Assembly (NCBI GenBank): GCA_933228895.1 | Contig: OW121856.1 | Location: forward strand, 22,027,805 to 22,091,804 | Direction of reading: 5' to 3' | Length of the DNA: 64,000 nucleotides | Origin: Platycnemis pennipes | Taxonomy: Eukaryota; Arthropoda; Insecta; Odonata; Platycnemididae | Shown: in pieces, positions 47,391 to 58,059 of the stretch | How positions within the stretch are numbered: the first letter of the stretch is position 1 | Layout: each line of letters starts with the position of its first letter | Translations under genes and position numbers: made by a program | The notes under the pieces: model-generated | The model's input: only the letters and a program-made list of their open reading frames with translations | What the model was told of the DNA's origin: nothing | Databases searched by the model: none

Positions 47391-49150
47391 CTTTCCCTTC
47401 CAAAATGGAAGCGAATATCAATAGCGTCTCGAGTTAGTTTCACCAGCACTCTTCGTTGTAAATAGATATGGCAATATGTACGAAAATATTATAATACTAA
47501 TGGTTTTCAGAAGGCGTAGGCATGTTTTGATGAACATCAACTCTGTTCAATGCCTCATGTATAATATAGTGTCTTTCCCATATAGGTACCCTACCACTCA
47601 TCATTCTATCCAAAAAGTCTTCTCTCTCTCCATCTGGCTTAACTGCATCACGTCCTACTCAGCAACATTGTTTCTAATCACCCATTCCTTCAACCCCCCA
47701 TTCCTCTCCCCGATTTACTCATCAGCCTCGTTTCCACCTTCTTCATCTCTTGCAATTATCCGTCATTATTACTTTCAACTCTTCAATCATACATACTTCT
47801 CGAAAGCATTAAGATTCATTTTATCGTGTTCTACATGTTGTCCACGTTTCCGAGCCATGCTTAGAAGGTCCATGTTTCCGTGCCATACAACACCAAGCTC
47901 CATTTTTATCTCTACTACTTTCTTTGCGTCAGTCCTTAGCGGTGCCACACAGTGACTGTTATAATTCTCTTATAAAAGTAGACGGCTGTTTGCCTCAGTG
48001 AGAGAACCAATTTACTCTCACCAATACGAACTTCTGATGACTTTTCTTCCACTGTACCCCTTTTTGCAGCATACAAGCCTTTTGCTAAATAGCACAATCT
48101 ATTTTACCATGTCCTACATTCAAATTTACTCTGATCCTTTGCTTTAATTAATTGCTGTTATTTTTCTTATTGTTTTATCATCATTAATTATTTTCTGCAT
48201 TATTCTTCTGTTCAGGTATGAAGAAATTGAAATAGATCCAGGATAAATTTTAAATACAAATAAATTAACTAGATATTGAAATAGATACAAGAAGAAAAAA
48301 TATATTATTTTATAATAACCATGTACTTGAGGGAAAATCGAAATGATTAACAGGGACTCGAGGTCTTTGAACTAGACTATCTAAATATATATGGTGTTGC
48401 ACGGCGTATGGAGTTTTTAAAGAATTGACGATTAAACCATATAGATGATATGGTAGTAACAAATGAACGCTGGAAAAAATATACATGTAAAGACAATGAA
48501 GAAACACCATTGGCCCAGGAATACTAAGCTGTCAACGGTCTGAGAAGAAAAAAAACAGAGCCTCCAGGATGATTAAAAAAAACAAGTCACCATACACACC
48601 AAGGCAGGTAAAGAAGGGTCTGGATCGTATAACTGTATAAAAAACGTGTGGGAAGAAAAGCGAGAACGACCAGCATGGGAAAGACGATGCACCTTGGAGA
48701 ACAGGCTGTGATAGACGGCCAAAAGTTGCATAAACGTTTTGAATAAAAAGAAAGAGGTCTCCACTTGAGTCTCTTAATACTTTTTCTAAGAACGTTTCAA
48801 ATGTTTCTTACTGATAATCTGATCATATTGGCATAATCCTTCTCTTTTACATCCGTCACTGTGTATCACCATGTTGTGTAGCTCCTGTGAGCCTGCCTTT
48901 GGCGCTCTTTAATCTCATTCATCCATCGACAAAAGATTGTGGATTAACATTATTATTACAGATTCAACGGACTTCACTTTTTTCTTATTCATCTCCAAAC
49001 GTATTGTTATTCATTCCTTTCCCCCATTTTGTATTCAACGTTCTTCTATAAAACCGCCTTTCGAATGTTTCCTGTCTAAACTTTCCTGCGGTTACTATCG
49101 TCTACCTCTTACTTCCATATAGAAGTATGCTCCAGTAATAAGATTTAAGC
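47391..49150. other. AT-rich stretch with possible LINE debris
   Basis: About 47570-47960 and 48780-49150 are pyrimidine-rich on plus, as expected for the complement of LINE ORFs. The phrase CTTCTCTTTTACATC near 48840 is close to the block at 27840-27870. No reverse transcriptase motif could be read, so the assignment is weak. Confidence 0.25.
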
Positions 49151-50020
49151 AAAGAAGTCCTTAATTCCAAGTTTGCATTTACAGTTGAAAGTAAATTTTG
49201 GCAGGTCACACCCTTGCCTGGGGTGTCCTACTTCATATTTACAATTTTTTTCCTTCTTCTCATGCTATATTATGCCACATGTCTGTTAAAAGAATTCGTA
49301 TTCACTTCCAATGGCGTATTAAATGTCATCAATTTCAGTTCCATGCATCAGTAGGAATCTTGGCATTAAATAAAAAAATGCAGTTTTTCCTTTGGTCACT
49401 TTTACCTTTTCCTGGTACAGGGGTTGGCACCTTTAAAAATACAGATAGCCAAACCTGTTCCTTAATTGAATTTACAATTTTTTCAAGAGCCATTAAATGT
49501 TTTCAAAGCAATAAAAACTATGGTAATATACTAACAAGCGTAGTTGGGATTAACTATTAAAAAATGAACGATTAAAATTAATTATTAAAAATGTAGTTGA
49601 CTATTTAATTTAATCGTTAATTTTTAGAGGAATTAACTTTTAATTTTAATCTTTGACATCATGCATTAGGTAACCGATTCAAAACTAAATTCAGCTAAAT
49701 TTTTTCGTTAATTTTAGGCGAAAGTCAACCTGTCCGAATTTTGGAGCAAAGATTGCCCTACAGACAAAATAAAACGTTATCTAAGAATGCAAGGGTAGTT
49801 GTGCAAGAAAGAAATGAAAAGGCCCAGACGAATACACCCAAACAAAAGCGGGGCTGAGGGGAGTGACCGCCAAAGTGTAGGCACGAACCCTCACACGAGA
49901 GAAAACGAAACCACGCGAAGACAATGCTCTGGAGGGCTCGTACACCTTACTCAGTGACATCATGCCGTCAATATCACATAATTGAAGCCGAGAAAGAAGG
50001 TCGCCTGGGACCTTTCACTC

Positions 50021-50920
50021 TAGGTCTGGGCGATATATCATAAAATATCGCGATATTTTAATATATCGAGAATCCGATATTGAGTTTTTTAAACTGACGA
50101 TGCATCGTTGCTCGATAACTATCGTCTTATTTTATCGGGGCACGATAAGATATCGGGGCATGATAAAATATCATGAAATCGCGTCCCGATAAAATATCAC
50201 GATCTCGCGCCCTGATATATTATCACAATAAAAGATCGTGATATTGCCCCGTTTAATCGTGCCGGAAAAAGACAGCCGTTGAGTTGGCCTTCGCTTAAGC
50301 TGGAGCAAGTACGTTTGAAAACTTACTATTCTGCTATCTGCTAGTTCAAATCCTCAGCAGTTGTCTCTCACTCTCTCTTTCAATTTCAGTGGTCTGATAG
50401 TTTATATTTGACATCATGTTCAAAATTTGGAAGGAACTGAAAACAACTGTTTGTAAATTGGTGTATGTAAGGTCCGCTGATCCAAAGATATCAAAAGAAA
50501 CTCAGCAAACAAACTATTCAGCTTGCTAGAATAATGTGATCTTACTTTAGATGATTACCAAAAGTAACTTTTAGCAACATGCATTGTTCTGATTGCTTTC
50601 ATCGCTCTAATGCCCAAATATGCTGCTACCAATTTTTCGGCAGTCTTTTGCTGTCAAATTCTGTATTTTTCTGACACGATTAACCGGCGCAATATCACAA
50701 TCTTTTATCGTGATATTTATCGTGATAATATATCGTGATATTTCATCGGGGGGCAATATCGTGATATTTTATCGGGATGAGATATCATGGTATTTTATCG
50801 CGATATTTATCGTCCCCCGATAAAATATCGGGGCACGATAAGACGATATATATCGTCACGATATGAATTATCGTGAATATAATCGTGGCGATATTGAATT
50901 ATCAATATCGCCAATGCCTA
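50021..50920. mobile_element. 900-bp non-autonomous hAT-type element made of TATCG-type palindromes
   Basis: Ends TAGGTCTGGGCGATAT (left) and TAGGCATTGGCGATAT (right, complement), 13 of 16 identical. Flanks TTTCACTC (50013-50020) and TTTCACAC (50921-50928) make an 8-bp duplication with one change. About 215 bp at each end consist of short repeated palindromes such as TATCGTGATA, TATCGCGATA and TTATCGGGGCACGATAA. The middle (about 50260-50690) is ordinary AT-rich sequence with a short frame starting at 50416 (FKIWKELKTT). That frame could be a remnant of a transposase N-terminus but is not convincing. Confidence 0.8.
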
Positions 50921-51079
50921 TTTCACACGAGTTCTCGTGAGCGTGCTCACTAGAGTGGCTAGAGAGAACCGGAAGGAAAGGCACAAGCTGATGTGAGCAG
51001 GCTCCAATTCACCACAACGCCACTAACTCCGGTGATGCTCCTCAGGACCCTTCGTTCTAGCCTATTGCAAACACACAGG

Positions 51080-51472
51080 ATGCTAGATTTGGAAGAGGAA
51101 GCTGGTCTTCTTACAATTGCTTTAGTTTATAAGCAGAAACGAAAGATTAAAACCAGGCGGCGGTTGGTTGATCCCATTTTCGGAGGTAGACTGGCTTTGG
51201 GAAGTTTCCATACCTTGTTTCATCAAATGGGAAAATGCTAAAGAAAAATTTTCAACTGCTTTCGAATGTCGATAGAATGTTTTGATGACTTCTGCCTAAG
51301 TTTGAAGCCTGTTATTTCTCGTGCTGTAATGTCTCAGTCTCTTCTTCGTGATGGTAGTATTCACTATATCCACTGTTTCAGAGACAAGGAAGTGCTGTAA
51401 TTTAAAAAATGAAAATTTCTGTGTGAAGTACGGAGATGCTTTTCTCCATTTTAGCTGTCACTTTTCACACTG
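51080..51472 (+). pseudogene. Harbinger transposase-like N-terminal fragment, one in-frame stop
   Basis: PIF/Harbinger transposases are DDE nucleases that cut out and re-insert their element. This frame starts at ATG 51080 with an acidic stretch (MLDLEEEAG). A basic block KQKRKIKTRRR and the family-like VDPIF..R...GSFHTLFHQM follow at about residues 15-50. After an in-frame TAA at 51239 the same frame continues with FNCFRMSIECFDD, corresponding to the well-known Y/C-FRMS block of the family, and SLKPVIS. It ends at TGA 51470-51472. The catalytic core and DDE residues are absent. The region between here and the right terminus carries no transposase, so this is a deletion derivative. A spliced first exon cannot be excluded. 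Confidence 0.7.
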
Positions 51473-52544
51473 ATGCCACGAGAGCTCAAGACAACGAACG
51501 GTTTGCCACTCGGAGTCAGAGTGACGAGGAATCCTGCACATCGGCAGCTCTCCTGAGCTTTGTGTGAAAGGCGTGTATGCAATGGGACATCGCAAAGCTC
51601 CCAAACGGTCGCCGGCTACCAGCGGGTTGAAGTTGCATGCCGCACCGGCTCCAGAGCCTCAGACTGTTGATCATATGGACTCGTCTAAATAGGTCTATCC
51701 CAGTTCCGTTAAATTTTACGGTGGATCAAACCCAGCCGGTCACTTCAGCTCTCGTGAGCGCGTTCACGAGATCTCGTGTGAAAGGGGCCTAAAAACCTTG
51801 ATTGATAACGATGGGGAGGGGTTCACTCAGACAAACGTATCCGTTTTAATGCGTCAGTCTACGTACGCCGTACTCGGCGATGTCGTCAATACGAGAGCCC
51901 CCAGTGAATCACTAGAAAAGGGGTGCAGGCACACCCTCAGCATCTACTATAACTCTGAATAACTAAGCCGTTTCCACTGCAATTTTACAATTGTGAAGGG
52001 ATATTTCACATCGAAATATGGGGATCGATATTAAAAACTAACCTTAAGCACTTTCTACCGCTCAGAGCATTATTTTGAGGCAAATTATAGACAGAACATG
52101 GTTAGACAGAAATTCTTACACTCACTACAACTTAAAAATCCTGGTATTGGAGTTCCACCTCAGAAAAATTGCCGATTCCTTTCATCAGAAACTAGGAAAC
52201 CTGACCATCAACACTGTTGGCACTAAATGGAATTACAGCGAAAATCCCCACTTCTAATATTTTTAAGCAAATGGCTACGGATGGAAGAAACCACAATGAC
52301 ATTTTTCAGTGTTTACTTTTTTTATCAAAACAAAAAGCACCAAGATCTGTATTACCACAGCATCCAATTTCCCTAAGTAACTGAAAAGTAACTTTTAACG
52401 TAAAAGTTACTTTTTTTAACTTTAACTCTAATCAGTTAGTTTTTCAGAAAAGTAACTTTAAACATTTACCTTTAATTTTTACAGAGATTAACTATGACTT
52501 TAATCAGTTATTTTTTTGGCAACTTTCCCAACTATAATAACAAG

Positions 52545-55515
52545 TAATATGTATTACATCTCTATTAAAGAAATCATACTTGGCTCAGCTGCTCGGACCT
52601 CCTTCATGGTTACACTTGGGTAAAAATGAGATGTTGAACATTTTCCACAAAAATATTATGCATCTCTTTTGGATTCCATTTTCACTTCCCTCCTTCAACT
52701 CGTTGTCTACCCTTACCAACCTGGGTATACATTCATCAACCCTGTGCATTTTGTATGCTTCATATTTCTCTAGGGCAAATTTATTAATGTTCAGTTTGTA
52801 ATCAATTTTTTTCATTGAAGTGATTATTCCCAATTGGAAAGATCCATTGTCACAATGCTTGTTTCACATTCAAATTAAAAATATTATATTTAAATGAAAC
52901 CGTGATAGTTTTATTTACATTTTTAATTTAACATCCGAGCCACGATTACGTACCCAATGAAACATGTCTGACTCGCGAGCCGTTCATTTCCAATCATTGC
53001 TCTATTACATCGTTTCACTCATCAAATGGCCCGACCATACTCTTTTTTTATTTTGTCTTTAATATTTCATAATGTTTCCTTTTTGGCTCATGTTCCGTGG
53101 TATATTTTTCCTCTCACGGTATTCGGTGCTCTTTTGTTTTCTGTTTTCACATTTTCCTATCTTTTTACTTTGAAACGCTACAAGCATTTTTTTTTATTTT
53201 TTCTAAATCGACCTGTTTGAAACAAATTCACGGTAATCATTTTTTTCCAAGAATCGAGAGCAGTGTGTTACAGTTAATGGAGTATTTTACCCACCTCTCT
53301 TTTGCCTTCTATTAATGATCTGTCATATGTTTTCTTCCTGTTGTAAATGTGGCTTATGTAAAGGTTCCTGATATTATACTCACTGACTCCTTTTTTCGGT
53401 CGCAACGTAGTGACCCTTCGAATTCCTCAACTACGTTTTTATTCGGGTCCCGCAAAATCTTTGGTGTAAACAATGAGCACATTATATTTGTTCCTTTTTT
53501 GTTAAATTTCGTGCGGTTGATTGGTCGTCGGTGAGGAATTGAGAGCTGTGATAATTTGTTGTGTGAGAAGCCCAGTGTATTTCGTTCGCATGCAGCAAAT
53601 GAAAATGATATTTATTATGGTGGTTGTGGGACAGGAAAAATCCCGTTTATAATATCTACTCTTTCATACTGCTGGTTATTCACAACTGTCACAGCAGCTG
53701 AAGGTATTTCTTAAAGAATAATTGCTTTGAACAGGACAAGATATGCCAAGCCTAAATCGAAGTTCATGAAATGCAATAAAATGCAATAAGAAAAAAAAAC
53801 GCTATAGAATATTTTGCGGACATGAGTCATTAATACATTCAACTGTTCATCTCAGCATCTAGCCACTTAAATCCTCTGGATATCATGGGCATCTGAAATG
53901 GCTAGGCTCCTAGCCAGAAAATTAGGAGGTCCGTATTCTATCCTGGTCAGTAAAGGTGACATTTGGTAAGTAGAAATGTAGCTGTACTCATCAATTTAGA
54001 TTGCCAGGAAATGGTACCGTTGGGTTGTCAGAGAATATTTTCATATTTATCTTTATTGCATGCATACAAGTACGCTGAATTTTATTATTTTAATTCAAGT
54101 TTATCAAGATAAATGCTCAAAGATTTTCTGATTTATACAATATTTTTGACGGAATAAAACTTCGAAAATTTTCTTTTGAGTAGCTTTCATGCTATTACCT
54201 GATATTTTCTCAATGTAATATATTTATTACTTATTGCGCCACGTGTTATGTTCATTGCTGATATTTAATATGTTTTACAAATGTAAATATATTTCAGGAT
54301 CATCCTGGTAACATTCTGGGATGAAAATACGTACCGTGAACATTGCTCAATCTTATGTTAACGAGAGCACTTATTTGCAGACATTTTTAAACCACGGAAC
54401 AATATATAAACGATAAAGCACCATTACTAATGAGTAAAATGTGATGTAAATAGCATCCAGTCGTTAACTTCTGCGTGAACAAATTGTGTTTGATTTCTCC
54501 TCAGTAGAACGTTGACATACATTTTGCTCATTACACAACACAGGCTGAACTGATGGCATGGGGTTGAAGCGGAGATGATTGCTTGGCATTAGCAAAGGAG
54601 CAATTTGCTGTTCCTCCGTTGAATTAGATCCATGATAATGTCAAAGAGGGAATCGTTTCTGTCATGATTTCTACAAAATATCTCCACCGTATAGTTACTT
54701 TATTCAGCAAATGTGCTGTGAAAACTTTAAATTCTCCCGAATTTATACACATGTATTTAGAGCAGTTTCATTGCTAAATAATGTTGGTATTGAAGAGGTA
54801 TTCCATTATGTTCTCACGTAAAATGGATTTCAGAAAATGGGAGGGGAAATGTGCTCCCTTTGCTTAGGCATACGTCAGAATGTTTGATGGAGAGGTCATA
54901 GCACACTTCATCCTCAGTACCCAGCTCTAAATAGTTTCTTTCCGTTTAAAATCGTGTCCTTAGTGGATGCTGATTAAAGATCCGGAACGCATAAAATCAC
55001 AACGCGGAAATTTGTGACGCGGGCATTCAAAAGGGCTTCGCTCCGTATTGCACAGTGACTCTCCAATCAGCTTTGTGATGCTCACCAAACGTAGCGGCTA
55101 CACTTTCTATGGGAGTGTTGTTCCATGAAATGAATTTATTGCCTCAATTATTCCTCTACCTTTGAATGATGGAACATTGTGTTTTTTGAAAATATCGGCT
55201 TCAATAAGCGTTGGAGTAAGAACGAGGAGATGTTAGCATTTCATTCTCCGCAGCAGTGAAATATTTCATCCTTTTTTCCAATAATTATCTAGCTTAGTTG
55301 AAGGGTGTGCTAAATTATACTTTCCTTTTCGTGTACTGTGTCTTGAGCGTCTCAGTTCACGTACGTATATCTTCCCAGTGTCCATCCAATGCTTCTTTGG
55401 TCACCCTCGTGGTATTTGTTCTTCATGACAAAAATTACTGCGTTTCGGGCAACCGAAGCGTTGCAAGTCAAGGTCACACCGTAAAATTAAAATTAATAAG
55501 TAATGGACATTTATT
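52545..55515. other. AT-rich stretch, nothing recognised
   Basis: ORFs here are Phe/Ser-rich and AT-driven. At about 53890-53950 a TGGCTAGGCTCC ... GGTCCGTATTCTATCC arrangement may be a decayed tRNA-like SINE head. No gene is supported. Confidence 0.45.
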
Positions 55516-55765
55516 TAAGGGGAGCGTGGTGACCTAGTGGGCAGAGCGCTTGGTTACTGATCGAAGGGTTCCAGGTTCAAATCCGGGTGAAGCCTTTGGA
55601 CGCCCCCAAACAAAAAAAAATCCTCTGTGAGCGAGGTGGCCCAGGGAAAGGAACTGCCCCCCCTAGCCTGAACGTGTGAAATTCACACGCCTGTGGCATA
55701 GTACGAGGTGAGCTCTACCATCACCTATCCAAACCAACCTTCGGGTTGAATCAGTGAGTGTGGAG
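55516..55765 (+). mobile_element. tRNA-derived SINE, family B, copy 1, near complete
   Basis: The clearest SINE in the window. A box at about 55527-55541 (TGGTGACCTAGTGGG) and a near-perfect B box GGTTCAAATCC at 55574-55584 form a tRNA-like head. An A-rich spacer follows, then the body block GGTGGCCCAGGGAAAGGAAC. The 3' end is CCAACCTTCGGGTTGAATCA near 55735-55753. ATTTATT stands at 55509-55515 and 55766-55772, a plausible target duplication. It is not a functional tRNA because the acceptor and anticodon arms do not pair over the required lengths. The body is shared with 20120-20330. Confidence 0.8.
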
Positions 55766-55929
55766 ATTTATTCTGAGGATGCGATCCTGAGATGTGTTTT
55801 TTTGCGACATTAATAATTGTTGTGTAGTACGTGAGGGGGGAGGGGATTAGAGGGAGGAATGAGAGAGGGGGAGGAGGAAAGTGTAGAGAATCTAAATTTG
55901 GTGAACGTAATTACCCGTTTTTAAAGAAA

Positions 55930-56060
55930 TGTGCCTAGGAATACAAGTTCTAACATCTCACCCGACTGACGGAGGATGTGACTTATAGTTATGTCCAAGG
56001 TCCCAATATGTCAACAGCACTCAAGTGGACATGGTTGTCTCTCTGAAAAATGTATCAGAT
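55930..56060 (-). mobile_element. SINE family A, copy 6, partial
   Basis: Minus-strand blocks TTTTTCAGAGAGAC, CCACTTGAGTGC and TCCTCCGTCAGTCGGGTGAG align with copy 1 in the same order. The promoter end and the 3' end are missing. Confidence 0.6.
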
Positions 56061-56149
56061 ATAAATTAGGTGTAAACACGCATTTTCGTGACACGAAGGT
56101 GGTTTTATAGTCAGTATACCAATCCTATATAAAAAATTATTATGCTGAC

Positions 56150-57290
56150 GTTTTTACAGCTCTCAATATATTCATCATTACTGGTCAACAATACCAGGAT
56201 AGGTTTTACGCAGCCCTCCTCTCGATTCTCCTTTCAGCCTACCTCTTCATATGACCGTAAGTCTTCTCATTTACATATTTCAAAACTAGTTCCATTTATT
56301 TCTTATGAGGCCTGCCTTTTCACCTCTTCTCGTTTACTTTTCCCTCGACAATTGTCTTCATTAGGCCACCGTGCCATATGACACGGTCGATTAATTTGTC
56401 CCGTCTTCTTTTTGGAGTTTTCAGCAGACTTCTCTCTTCTCCCACTTACATTAAACTTCATCGTTTGTAACTCGGCCAATCCATTTTATCTTCAGCATTC
56501 TCGTTCCAATTCCGAACATTGTTGATAACCATTCAGCATTCCAATGCTTCCTCGCTTGACTTCTCTGCTGCTCTGATATTACACGTAATTCGCTGCCATT
56601 CAGTAGTAGCATGATCCAGATATATGTTCCAATGAACATTTTCCCCACTTCCATGCTGCAGCTGTAAGCAGAATCTTCTTATGATAAAATGCCCTTTTCG
56701 ACAAAGAGATTTTACTGACGATTTCTCTTTTACTTCGATCATCGCTGATTACTCGGCTTCTCAGATAAAAATAATCTTCAACCTTATGTTTTTCCCTAAT
56801 CTAGTTAACGTTGATCCTGGCTTTTTCTTACTAAATACCAAATCATGTATTCCTTTTATTGATCGTCAGGTGATGACAGGTCATTGTACTTTGCATACGA
56901 TTATTTTCCAGTGTCTCCATAAAAAATCCTCTGCTGCTTCTTCCATTACTGACATGTCATCGGCGAATAGAAATTAACTGATTTTCTCCCCGTGCATATT
57001 CATTTCCGAAGACTTTTCTTTGACTTCTTGGATAGCTTTTTCGATGATAGTATTGAATACTGCGGGTGACGTCTCTTTCCTCTCTTTACACAGGCTTTTC
57101 TATTTAAGATTCCTGATTTGATTGCAGCCTCCTGGTTTTAGTACAAGCTGTTGATAACTCTTCGGTCATTGTATGGCACTACAATTATTTTCAGTCTCCA
57201 GCATCAAGATACAATCCACGTAGTCACATGCCATCTCAAAATCTACAAACGCAACAAATGTCGGTAGATTCTTCTTAATACTCTTCTCTA
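56150..57290 (-). mobile_element. RTE-like LINE fragment with decayed reverse transcriptase
   Basis: Minus strand, several frames. GGSEVILALRLLIEKSIKKN at about 57330-57270 leads into FVAFVDFEMACDYVD (about 57263-57220). This is RT motif A, where FVDFEKAFD is usual and its first aspartate is kept. The catalytic box region near 56960 reads SPMTC instead of FADD-type. Towards the 3' end MLKIKWIGRVTNDEV (about 56500-56455) matches the well-known C-terminal MLKISWTDRVTNEEV-type block of RTE-like proteins. The 3' block (GGTCAACAATACCAGGATAG on plus, near 56182) is shared with 24385 and 27755. The 5' edge may extend a little beyond 57290. Confidence 0.75.
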
Positions 57291-57344
57291 TGAGTAGCCT
57301 GAGGGCCAAAATCACTTCGCTTCCACCAATGTTTTGTGGAGAAA

Positions 57345-58020
57345 ATCTATGGCACGAAATAAGTTTGGCGCACCGTCACGAGTGGCAGGATTACATTGCC
57401 GAGGCAAAGAATAGAGAAAAACCATCACACTTCATTCCAGCATCGTTGCCATTCCTCCGTACTGGAATATATAGACACGTTCCAGAGTATTATATACAAG
57501 TATCTTCCAGAACTGAGATATATGCTGGTTTATTCCTCCATTAAGCATATTGAAATACATATAACTTTAGTTTCCACGCTGTATTTAATCCAGTGCAATA
57601 GATGCTTTTGCCATGGTGGTTACTTTCCCGGAAGTTCTTACATTACACTCATGGAAAGCAACGTTGTACCCACCGATAAAAGTATGGTTAATAAATTGCG
57701 ATGAAAACCATCCCGGTAAATGTGTAAAAAAGTTCGAAATATATTTAAGTTTTATAAATAGAACAGGGCATTTTAAATGAATCTCAGTTTCATATATTTA
57801 TGGTGGAAATATGTGTAAAATATAATCAAAGTAAAATTTAGTGTACAACATTCCTTTGATTTTAAAGAGAAAGAAAAGTTTCATTATCCTTTTTATTGTT
57901 GGAAAAAGTTCTTGGCAAAAGGATTTTATGTGAGCAATTGAACATTGTTTAAGTTTTCTGTGGTAATAGCCAGATCGGAGATGCATCTTTACGGTTATTC
58001 TGTTGGAAACATTCGATATT
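57345..58020. other. AT-rich stretch, nothing recognised
   Basis: No supported feature between the LINE fragment and the CpG-rich island. Confidence 0.5.
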
Positions 58021-58059
58021 TCAGCCAGGAAGATTTGAAATATTCCGCAATGGTCCCCT

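Larger units (their letters stand above)
50007..51789 (+). mobile_element. PIF/Harbinger-type element relic, split by a hAT-type insertion
   Basis: Left terminus GGGACCTTTCAC (50007-50018) continues, after the 900-bp hAT insertion, as TTTCACACGAGTTCTCGTGA from 50921. The right terminus ends at 51789. Its complement reads GGCCCCTTTCACACGAGATC then TCGTGAACGCGCTCAC. The terminal repeats therefore match over about 35-40 bp once the insert is removed. Without the hAT element it is about 875 bp, an internally deleted derivative keeping the start of the transposase. A 3-bp target duplication is not visible: the flanks are CCT on the left and TAA on the right. Confidence 0.78.
49531..52544. mobile_element. 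Outer hAT-type element with 8-bp target duplication, host of two nested elements
   Basis: The element proper is 49539-52536. Its ends are inverted: CGTAGTTGGGA on the left, TATAGTTGGGA on the right read inward, 9 of 11 identical. Both continue into AT-rich subterminal repeats with GATTAAA and AAAGTTACTT units (about 49555-49640 and 52385-52510). The flanks are CTAACAAG (49531-49538) and ATAACAAG (52537-52544), 7 of 8 identical, and 8 bp is the target duplication length of hAT transposons. The termini resemble the TGTTGGGAAAGTTACTT-type ends of known hAT repeats. Without its nested inserts it is about 1.2 kb and shows no transposase, so it was non-autonomous. Confidence 0.75.

Noticed and set aside
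50416..50530. Short frame in the middle of the 900-bp hAT-type element as a transposase BED-finger remnant
   Set aside because: About 38 codons with a few Cys residues, but the spacing of zinc ligands does not fit a BED finger.
55519..55600. Genuine tRNA gene
   Set aside because: A and B boxes are good but the cloverleaf does not close and the body continues into a repeat shared with 20120-20330, so it is a SINE head.
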